Positions 16,025 through 21,908 of a stretch of 37,973 nucleotides of DNA are shown here, piece by piece. The stretch's first letter is position 1. The number at the start of each line of letters is the position of its first letter. The position numbers and the translations under genes were made by a program. The notes beneath the pieces were generated by a model. The model did no database searches. It saw only the letters and a list, made by a program, of their open reading frames with translations, and had not been told where the DNA came from. Source of the DNA: a virus; the IMG/VR virus record IMGVR_UViG_3300028653_000035, positions 1 through 37,973 of that record; one strand, given 5' to 3'.

Positions 16025-16392
16025 GGTGTTAAACCCTTCCAATTTAGATTAGTTTCCACCCACCACTAGTTGATATTGTTACAAAACCTTGGTGTTAAAC
16101 CCTTCCAATTTAGGTTGGTTTCCACCCCATTTCAATTCCTGCCTCTACAATTGCACGGTGTTAAACCCTTCCAATTTAGATTAGTTTCCACCATCTTCAA
16201 TGTTTCCTACCTCATGTTTATTGGGTGTTAAACCCTTCCAATTTAGATTAGTTTCCACCATAATCACCAATTTTTGAGCTATACAGATGCGGTGTTAAAC
16301 CCTTCCAATTTAGATTAGTTTCCACCCCTGAAGGAGAATATTTGAAGGGATTGGTTGGTGTTAAACCCTTCCAATTTAGATTAGTTTCCACC
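16025..16392 (-). CRISPR. CRISPR mini-array, six repeats, type VI-B-like repeat, no cas genes
   Basis: Six 36-nt repeats at 16025-16060, 16091-16126, 16157-16192, 16224-16259, 16291-16326 and 16357-16392. Five unrelated spacers of 30, 30, 31, 31 and 30 nt separate them. Five repeats are identical; the one at 16091 has two substitutions (16114, 16117). On the minus strand the repeat begins GGTGGAAAC and ends GGAAGGGTTTAACACC, with complementary ends GGTG/CACC and AAAC/GTTT. Length, spacer size and the GGAAGGGT core resemble the Cas13b (type VI-B) repeats I remember, such as the Bergeyella and Riemerella repeats beginning GTTG and ending CACAAC. That match also sets the crRNA strand as minus, the direction of the surrounding operon. 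No Cas13b, Csx27/28 or adaptation gene is in the window. Confidence 0.9.
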
Positions 16393-16748
16393 CAATCTTG
16401 AATGAAATCCCTGATTTGCTCGTAGTTAAGACCAAATCTTACTTCAAAAATTTGCCAAATAAGTGAATATTTTACCCAAAGTCTGCCATTTTTCCAATCC
16501 TGCTGAAATAACCAACAATTATTATTAGAATCTGGATGATATAAACCATCTAATTTATAATAAGTTATTTCTTTTTCACCAGTAATTTTAGCTACAGTGT
16601 TATTAAACATTTCAAATAAGAAATCTGACATTGCTTTAGATTTATCATCCTTATTTACAATGGGTTTAAATTTGATTAATTCAAAAGTAGAATTATCTTT
16701 ATCAATTTCAAACCCATCAGGTACGTTAATCTTTATTTCTTTTTCCAT
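16248..16748 (-). CDS. Hypothetical protein whose 3' end runs into the CRISPR array
   Basis: 166 residues. The first 135 look like an ordinary small phage protein (KEIKINVPDGFEIDKDNSTF; WLFQQDWKNGRLWVKYSLIW; NYEQIRDFIQDW). From residue about 119 the frame is CRISPR repeat, coding VETNLNWKGLTP, then a spacer, then the same peptide again, then a 31-nt spacer that shifts the frame and ends in the third repeat. WVETNLNWKGLTP makes sense as the natural end of such a protein, so repeat and gene end may share history. Otherwise the array was placed at the 3' end and supplied a new tail. Function unknown. It lies 82 nt downstream of the MazG-like gene. Confidence 0.7.
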   Translation of the reverse strand: MEKEIKINVPDGFEIDKDNSTFELIKFKPIVNKDDKSKAMSDFLFEMFNNTVAKITGEKEITYYKLDGLYHPDSNNNCWLFQQDWKNGRLWVKYSLIWQIFEVRFGLNYEQIRDFIQDWVETNLNWKGLTPTNPFKYSPSGVETNLNWKGLTPHLYSSKIGDYGGN

Positions 16749-16830
16749 ATTAATAATTTATTTAAAAGTTAATTTTATTTGTTTTTTATTTTATTATTTC
16801 AATTAAACTAAAATAATCGGTTTTCATAAT

Positions 16831-17208
16831 TTATCTATTATCTCCACTTCCATGTATTGTGCCTTGTTCATATCTTGATTTTAATTTTTCAATATTATAT
16901 GCAGCAACATCTTCTAATTCAATTCCCAGACTATCACACATTGAAGAGATATACCAAAGAACATCTGATAGCTCACTTTTTATTGCTTCTACATGTTCTT
17001 GAGTAATTATTCCACCATTATCTCTAATAATTTTCTTTATTTTACCTTGAACCTCACCTGCTTCACCTAATCCAAGACCATCATAAACAATAGATAATAA
17101 TATTTTAACATCAATTGGTGTATTGGGATGTTTTTCTAAAAATTTATCTAACGATATTTTAAAAAAATTTGCTTTTTTTTGATATTCTTTAAAAGTTGTT
17201 ATTATCAT
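16831..17208 (-). CDS. MazG-like nucleotide pyrophosphohydrolase
   Basis: 125 residues. GLGLGEAGEVQGKIKKIIRD is the E-x2-E metal motif of the all-alpha NTP pyrophosphatase (MazG/dUTPase-2) fold, and ELSDVLWYISSMCDSLGIEL provides the second E-x2-D motif. The end, NIEKLKSRYEQGTIHGSGDN then R, is typical of the phage MazG-like subgroup. It hydrolyses (d)NTPs, or possibly alarmone-type signals, to NMP and PPi. It overlaps the preceding gene by 20 nt and shares the operon with thyA, fitting nucleotide-pool control. Confidence 0.9.
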   Translation of the reverse strand: MIITTFKEYQKKANFFKISLDKFLEKHPNTPIDVKILLSIVYDGLGLGEAGEVQGKIKKIIRDNGGIITQEHVEAIKSELSDVLWYISSMCDSLGIELEDVAAYNIEKLKSRYEQGTIHGSGDNR

Positions 17209-17503
17209 TACTCATTTTTTTAAGTATTCCTATTGTATTAATAATTTCTTGTTCCCCTTTATTTTGAACTGCTTCTATTTCGGCACTATAATCCTTTACT
17301 AATTTTTCATTAATTTCTCTAATTTCTTTAATTTTATTTAATGCAAAACGTGCTTGAGAACCATATTCATCCAAATCAATGGATGAAATATTACCTCTTG
17401 ATTCAGAATAATTTGTTTTGTCATAGTTTTTTTTATTAGCATAAAATTCTAATGCTATTTTAAGCAATTCAATTAAATTTTCATAATCTTGAGTACTATT
17501 CAT
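17189..17503 (-). CDS. Hypothetical protein, 104 residues
   Basis: Starts MNSTQDYENLIELLKIALEF. The stretch DEYGSQARFALNKIKEIREI suggests a helical bundle; the whole protein is helical. No family recognised. It overlaps both neighbours (8 nt and 20 nt), so it is an integral part of the MazG operon. Confidence 0.7.
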   Translation of the reverse strand: MNSTQDYENLIELLKIALEFYANKKNYDKTNYSESRGNISSIDLDEYGSQARFALNKIKEIREINEKLVKDYSAEIEAVQNKGEQEIINTIGILKKMSNDNNNF

Positions 17504-17810
17504 TATCTTCTTCTAATTTATTGTTTTCAACAATTTGTTTCAAATCTTTAACTATCAATTGTTTTATTTTATTTATTATGTTTTGATTAATTGAATGATA
17601 TCCAGTAATACAACTATCACCAATTCTTATTTCTTTGCCAACACCATAATAATCTTCATAACTTTTATCTAAATATGGAATTCTAGTTCTAAAAACAATT
17701 TCAATTGAATTATTGGATAATAGTTTAATTAAATCATTAAAATCGTTAATATATTCATCTTTATCATAAAAGACATTATTATGAAATATATTATTCGTTA
17801 TTTTTGTCAT
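17496..17810 (-). CDS. Hypothetical protein, 104 residues
   Basis: MTKITNNIFHNNVFYDKDEY begins the protein. The C-terminus VKDLKQIVENNKLEEDNE nearly repeats that of the upstream gene product (VKDLKQIVEDK), reflecting a 28-bp DNA repeat at 17523-17550 and 17831-17858. No family recognised. It overlaps the next gene upstream by 20 nt. Confidence 0.65.
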   Translation of the reverse strand: MTKITNNIFHNNVFYDKDEYINDFNDLIKLLSNNSIEIVFRTRIPYLDKSYEDYYGVGKEIRIGDSCITGYHSINQNIINKIKQLIVKDLKQIVENNKLEEDNE

Positions 17811-18141
17811 TTAATTGTGTATTTATTTTATCTTCAACAATTTGTTTCAAATCTTTAACTTCATTAGGATATAATGTAAATTCCTTACGAACTGAATGTG
17901 CTTTATTGTTATTTATTTTTTGATGAAAATATTTGCCTTGAGATTCAGCTTTTTCGAATTCATCATATTTTTCAAAACTGATATTGCTATAAGAATATGT
18001 ATGTCCTCTACTAAATGCAATATAAAGTCTTTCATTTTTAGGAAAGTATGTGATTTTTAATATATTATCAGAATTAAAAACCGCTTCAATATAACCAATT
18101 GTATTATCTTTATCTTGAAATTCTTTTCGTTCTATAAGCAT
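17791..18141 (-). CDS. KTSC-domain-like protein
   Basis: 116 residues. ERLYIAFSRGHTYSYSNISF, then EKYDEFEKAESQGKYFHQKI, follows the KTSC domain pattern as I recall it: a beta strand ending in F-x-G-x-x-Y-x-Y, then a helix with A-S-x-G-x-Y-F. These domains occur in phage and bacterial proteins linked to nucleic acids; a specific activity is not established. It is the first gene of the operon that includes MazG, the CRISPR array and thyA, and has a host-type promoter 20-50 nt upstream. Confidence 0.65.
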   Translation of the reverse strand: MLIERKEFQDKDNTIGYIEAVFNSDNILKITYFPKNERLYIAFSRGHTYSYSNISFEKYDEFEKAESQGKYFHQKINNNKAHSVRKEFTLYPNEVKDLKQIVEDKINTQLNDKNNE

Positions 18142-18160
18142 TATTCATATTTTATGTATG

Positions 18161-18192
18161 CAAATGTAATTAATTAAATATTAAAAAGCAAG
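18161..18192 (-). promoter_or_regulatory. Host-type (Bacteroidetes) promoter for the MazG-CRISPR-thyA operon
   Basis: On the minus strand CTTG is followed after 20 nt by TACATTTG (18161-18168). This fits the Bacteroidetes consensus TTTG-N19/20-TAnnTTTG, with one mismatch in the -33 box. It lies just upstream of the operon start. Confidence 0.55.
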
Positions 18193-18196
18193 AGTA

Positions 18197-18406
18197 TTAT
18201 AATTTTTTAAAACCGACATCTAAATCAAATTCTTTTATTTCTTGTTTAATTATATCTATCCCATCACAATCATTTACATATTTTGAATCTAAATTTTTTA
18301 GAATAATTTTACATGCGTCATCAATATTTGATGCAACACAAATTTTATCATCATAAAATCCGATATGATACAAGCAAAATTCTCTAAAAACATATAATTT
18401 ATTCAT
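18197..18406 (-). CDS. Small hypothetical protein, 69 residues
   Basis: Starts MNKLYVFREFCLYHIGFYDD; alternating strands and helices (KICVASNIDDACKIILKNLD). No recognised family. It lies alone between the RHH gene and the operon promoter. Confidence 0.6.
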   Translation of the reverse strand: MNKLYVFREFCLYHIGFYDDKICVASNIDDACKIILKNLDSKYVNDCDGIDIIKQEIKEFDLDVGFKKL

Positions 18407-18460
18407 AATTTTTTATTTTTCATTAATCATATTTTAGAATCATCATTTATTTTAGAGTTA

Positions 18461-18610
18461 TCATTTATTTGTAAAATTTCTTTCATCATTTATATCTTTT
18501 TCAAGCAAAATTCTTATTCTTTTTGAAAGAGAATAACCATTTTTTTTACAATGTACTCTAAATTTTTCAATTAAAGAAATATCAATTCTAACATTTAACA
18601 TTTTTTCCAT
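18461..18610 (-). CDS. Ribbon-helix-helix DNA-binding protein
   Basis: 49 residues from ATG 18610 (MEKMLNVRIDISLIEKFRVH). The second helix, NGYSLSKRIRILLEKDI, is nearly the same as in the RHH protein at 12103-12255 (NGYCLSKRIRILLENDM). A strand plus two helices with the G-x-S-x-R turn is the Arc/CopG pattern. Like its paralogue it lies divergent to a plus-strand late gene, with late-promoter-like elements on both strands between them. A role in switching or tuning late transcription is a reasonable inference. Confidence 0.75.
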   Translation of the reverse strand: MEKMLNVRIDISLIEKFRVHCKKNGYSLSKRIRILLEKDINDERNFTNK

Positions 18611-18631
18611 ATTGTATATTATTTGCTTTAC

Positions 18632-18639
18632 GTAAATAC
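18632..18639 (-). promoter_or_regulatory. Variant late-promoter-like element (GTATTTAC)
   Basis: AAGTATTTACGTAAA, 21 nt before the RHH gene start. One base differs from the usual GTATTTAT. Confidence 0.45.
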
Positions 18640-18673
18640 TTACAAATGTATTAAAAGTATATATAAATTGCAA

Positions 18674-18681
18674 GTATTTAT
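18674..18681 (+). promoter_or_regulatory. Late-promoter-like GTATTTAT element
   Basis: AAGTATTTATCTAAAA, 12 nt before the sheath-terminator gene. Confidence 0.65.
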
Positions 18682-18693
18682 CTAAAAAAGATT

Positions 18694-19458
18694 ATGTCAC
18701 TTCCAAAAAAAGCTAAATTAACTATTGATACTAACCCACCAAAAATAGGTACTAACTATCTCGAATATGGTATGGATAGAATTGCTGATTTAATGAAAGC
18801 AACAAATACTGAAACTAAATATCTTCCAAGAACTATTTTACTTGAAAATTTAGACCAAGCACTTTTTGATTATGTTAATCAATATGGCATGAAAGCAGTT
18901 ATCGATAATAAAGAAGTGCCAACATTTTATCTTGACAATGACCGTTGGGGTGAATTTAGTAAAACTTGGAGATTTATGGATGGAGACCACAATGTTCCAA
19001 CTCCATATATTACTGTAAGACGTATCGATAAACAAGCTGGTACAAGACTTGGAACGATGTATCGTATTCCACAGCCACGTAAATTCAGATATATGAATGT
19101 TCCTATATTAGATGAAGGTGCGGTAATTTATTTACAATTTAAAATGCCAGAACCAGTTAATGTTGATATGATTTATGAAGTGGCATTATTTACCAAATAT
19201 CGTGTTGATGTTAATTTATATGATGAACAAGTATTAAAAAACTTTGCTTCACGTCAAGAATATCTTACAATTAATGGAAATCCAATGCCATTATTATTTG
19301 AAGGATTTGCTGAATCAAATCCTATTGAAAATATTGATGGTGATAGATTTTTTGTTAGTAAATATGCTTTAAAAATCTTAGGATTTATTCAAGACGAAAA
19401 AGAATTTCAAATTGTTAAAACTCTTAGAAAACCAGTTATTGGTTATTCTGCTGTGTAA
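18694..19458 (+). CDS. Tail sheath stabiliser/terminator, gp15-like
   Basis: 254 residues. VNVDMIYEVALFTKYRVDVN, followed by a helix and NGNPMPLLFEGF, matches the core of T4 gp15 (MIYELSIFTRYEDDMNQ, later N-x-x-P). The upstream KFRYMNVPILDEGAVIYLQF fits the same fold. Size is close to T4 gp15 (272). gp15 caps the tail tube and last sheath ring and contacts the neck. The late promoter element lies 12 nt upstream. Its last 16 nt overlap the convergent gene at 19443. Confidence 0.7.
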   Translation: MSLPKKAKLTIDTNPPKIGTNYLEYGMDRIADLMKATNTETKYLPRTILLENLDQALFDYVNQYGMKAVIDNKEVPTFYLDNDRWGEFSKTWRFMDGDHNVPTPYITVRRIDKQAGTRLGTMYRIPQPRKFRYMNVPILDEGAVIYLQFKMPEPVNVDMIYEVALFTKYRVDVNLYDEQVLKNFASRQEYLTINGNPMPLLFEGFAESNPIENIDGDRFFVSKYALKILGFIQDEKEFQIVKTLRKPVIGYSAV

Positions 19459-20222
19459 GTACCATTAGTAGAATCGAATGCATTTCCTGTTGGATAATTT
19501 TGTTTCATATTATTAAAATCAGATAATGCATTATTTATCTTACTTGCATATGAAGAACCATATAACTCAACTGCATTAATATTTGGTGGATATGCTAATG
19601 TTAAACTCCAAGTCATTGTAGTTAAATTTAATGCTGCTTTAAAATATAACTTTTCTGGTGTTTTAAGTGCTTGATTATCTAAATTATAAAATAATTGAAT
19701 TACACCATATTTTGCATTAAAAAAACTAAATTTAACATATCCTGTAGTATGTAAATTAATATATGATTGCGGTATATACCAATAACTAAATTGATTTGAA
19801 TGATTAGTAATATCGAGAACATAATTTGCTGTATTACCATTTCCAAGAATTTTTGTTAAATAAGTGGTAAATATTTTAGTTTGAGTATTTGTATCATATG
19901 TATCATAAAAATCTAAAATAAAAAAACTATTGCGAATTGTATCTCGATTAAAATCTATTTCATCTTGTGTAAATCCTGCATTTCTAAATAAACTATTATT
20001 GGTATTATTTACTACAAAATAAAATGATAAATTATTTTGAACCGAATTTTTAAATCTACGCACTTCGGTGTCATTTACAGGATTAATAAGTTCATCTTCA
20101 GTATCAATTGTTGAATTATCTATTTCTTGCTGATATCCAGTTAAACCCACATTTGAACCCAAACTGAATTTTAAATTCAAATCAAGATTATTAAATTTTA
20201 ATGTTTCTTTAATTACTGACAT
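19443..20222 (-). CDS. Putative tail/baseplate structural protein
   Basis: 259 residues, beta-rich and Asn/Thr/Tyr-rich. The N-terminal region (NLKFSLGSNVGLTGYQQEID, then DEL) resembles the start of the next product upstream (ELTGYDVNDDVNETDV), so both may dock on the same partner. No enzyme motif is seen. It overlaps the 376-residue gene by 10 nt and forms one late unit with it. Composition is like tail-fibre or baseplate attachments, but no family is recognised. Confidence 0.6.
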   Translation of the reverse strand: MSVIKETLKFNNLDLNLKFSLGSNVGLTGYQQEIDNSTIDTEDELINPVNDTEVRRFKNSVQNNLSFYFVVNNTNNSLFRNAGFTQDEIDFNRDTIRNSFFILDFYDTYDTNTQTKIFTTYLTKILGNGNTANYVLDITNHSNQFSYWYIPQSYINLHTTGYVKFSFFNAKYGVIQLFYNLDNQALKTPEKLYFKAALNLTTMTWSLTLAYPPNINAVELYGSSYASKINNALSDFNNMKQNYPTGNAFDSTNGTYTAE

Positions 20223-21343
20223 GGTGCTCCTATATTACTTAAATTTGTCGTTGGTATTATATTCAAACTACTTGCATTTTGACTGAACCATATTTTATTA
20301 AATCTTGTTTTTGTGTTTAGTTCGGTCATATCAGGAACTATTGATAAAATAATTTTTGAAAATAAATACCTTCTTTCATTTACAAATGGATAATCAACAC
20401 CAATTCCTGTTAATGGGTCTACATATCCTTGTGGTAAAATATCACGCCAGACAAGATTACCATTATTATCAATTGGTGTAGCATAATCAGGTATTGTTGT
20501 TATAATATCATATGAAGTACTACCAGTATTAGCACTATCAAGTTCATTAGAAAAATATCTTAAAGTAAATGGAATAAATGGATTATATTTCCAATGAAGT
20601 GTACCTGTCTCTAAACATGTTGTTGAAATATAATATGTTTGTCCCGATTCTTGTGTTTGAAGAAATTCAGTTTTATTATAATTTATTAAATCACCATATA
20701 CTGTATCTCCAACAATTAATGGTGTTGTATTTAATAATGTTTGAACAGGTACTATACCAGTATCCCAATAAGTATATTTAAGAACTTCTGTTGAACTTGG
20801 AATATATTTAGCATATAGAAATAGTTCGGTTATTGGAAACTTAAATGCATCAAAATATGTTGAAACATTAAAATCTTTTTTAAAGTTAAATGCATAAGTT
20901 TGTTCACCATATATATTATTAGAAAAACCTGCTGAAAATAATTCAAAATCATCTGGAGTTGCAATTACATCAAAATATCTTGCAAAAATAGATGAAGAAA
21001 GTTGTGCATGTTTCATTGATGGTTTAACTAAATAAAATTCAAATGAATTTTTTATTGTTTTAGAATTACCGCTAAATATTGGGGTCATAAAATCTTTAAA
21101 TTTGGAATAATTATTTATTAATCCATTTAATAATGACATATATTCAATTCTTCCATAAATTCTATATATTGTATTTTCTTCTCTTTCCAAATTAAAAACA
21201 TCTGTTTCATTAACATCATCATTAACATCATATCCTGTAAGTTCTGATGTATGGTTAAACAATTCAATTTTATCATAAGTATCTACATTGACAGAATTAG
21301 TATTTTTCTGACTACCGAGCAATATTTGAATTTTTTTGTCCAT
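20213..21343 (-). CDS. Putative tail/baseplate structural protein
   Basis: 376 residues starting MDKKIQILLGSQKNTNSVNV. This N-terminus echoes that of the 775-residue protein (MNKSQRIFLGTGNTNTKGQD): basic start, I/F-LG, then a TN-rich turn, perhaps a common virion-docking tag. The rest is beta-rich with many aromatic residues. A late promoter element stands only 5 nt before the start codon, implying an almost leaderless message or a slightly later start. No recognised family. Confidence 0.6.
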   Translation of the reverse strand: MDKKIQILLGSQKNTNSVNVDTYDKIELFNHTSELTGYDVNDDVNETDVFNLEREENTIYRIYGRIEYMSLLNGLINNYSKFKDFMTPIFSGNSKTIKNSFEFYLVKPSMKHAQLSSSIFARYFDVIATPDDFELFSAGFSNNIYGEQTYAFNFKKDFNVSTYFDAFKFPITELFLYAKYIPSSTEVLKYTYWDTGIVPVQTLLNTTPLIVGDTVYGDLINYNKTEFLQTQESGQTYYISTTCLETGTLHWKYNPFIPFTLRYFSNELDSANTGSTSYDIITTIPDYATPIDNNGNLVWRDILPQGYVDPLTGIGVDYPFVNERRYLFSKIILSIVPDMTELNTKTRFNKIWFSQNASSLNIIPTTNLSNIGAPCQ

Positions 21344-21348
21344 TTATT

Positions 21349-21356
21349 ATAAATAC
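21349..21356 (-). promoter_or_regulatory. Late-promoter-like GTATTTAT element
   Basis: AGGTATTTATAATAAATG on the minus strand; only 5 nt separate it from the start codon, the shortest spacing in the set. Confidence 0.5.
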
Positions 21357-21451
21357 CTTAAAAATTTTTTCTTGTTTTTGTAACATTTTTAATGGTATTT
21401 CGTATATAATAGAAAAATGATTCAAATTGTTTAACTTAAAACTGAAAAAAG

Positions 21452-21856
21452 ATGAAAAACTTAATTTATTTTATTCTTGCAATAACCTTACTTAGTGTAA
21501 GTTGTAGTAAAAAAGACGATGGTAATGTTACTCCTCCAGTAACTAAGCTACATAGTCAATTATCTCCCGATTCCCTATATATAGGTTATTGGCATTGTGA
21601 TTCAACATATAGAAATGGTATGTTGGATTTAATTGATGATGTAAATTCCAATTTTAATTTTAATGACACTACGTGTATTGAAACCGATGATAATAATATA
21701 GGTGTGAATAATGTTTATGATAATTGGACAATATCTGGAACTACTTTGAAATTAGATGTAAATAATCCAACTATATTAACTATTGTGTCACCACCTGCTA
21801 ATGGTAAAATGGTATTATGTGATGGTTGGAATACCCATTATTTGACTAAACGATAA
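21452..21856 (+). CDS. Surface-exposed lipoprotein of unknown function
   Basis: 134 residues. The signal peptide ends in a lipobox, LLSVSC, with the lipidated Cys at position 18. The next residues S-K-K-D-D-G match the lipoprotein export signal that sends Bacteroidetes lipoproteins to the outer face of the outer membrane. The mature part has four Cys, probably two disulfides, and a beta-rich pattern (WTISGTTLKLDVNNPTILTI). Convergent tail genes lie on both sides. Phage lipoproteins of this kind often block superinfection by masking a receptor; that is inference. A GTATTTCG near 21393 could be a degenerate late element. Confidence 0.75.
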   Translation: MKNLIYFILAITLLSVSCSKKDDGNVTPPVTKLHSQLSPDSLYIGYWHCDSTYRNGMLDLIDDVNSNFNFNDTTCIETDDNNIGVNNVYDNWTISGTTLKLDVNNPTILTIVSPPANGKMVLCDGWNTHYLTKR

Positions 21857-21871
21857 AATATTATGACATCA

Positions 21872-21908
21872 AAAAACCCTCTTAGATTAAGTTTTAAGAG
21901 GGTTTTTA
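21872..21908. terminator. Bidirectional terminator
   Basis: AAACCCTCTTA (21874-21884) pairs perfectly with 21895-21905 around a 10-nt loop, with A-tract before and T-tract after. It serves the lipoprotein gene and the convergent 775-residue gene. Confidence 0.88.

Noticed and set aside
16025-16392. Plain tandem protein-coding repeat instead of CRISPR
   Set aside because: The 36-nt units are identical at DNA level while the intervening 30-31 nt are unrelated, spacer lengths shift the frame, and the repeats continue past the stop codon.
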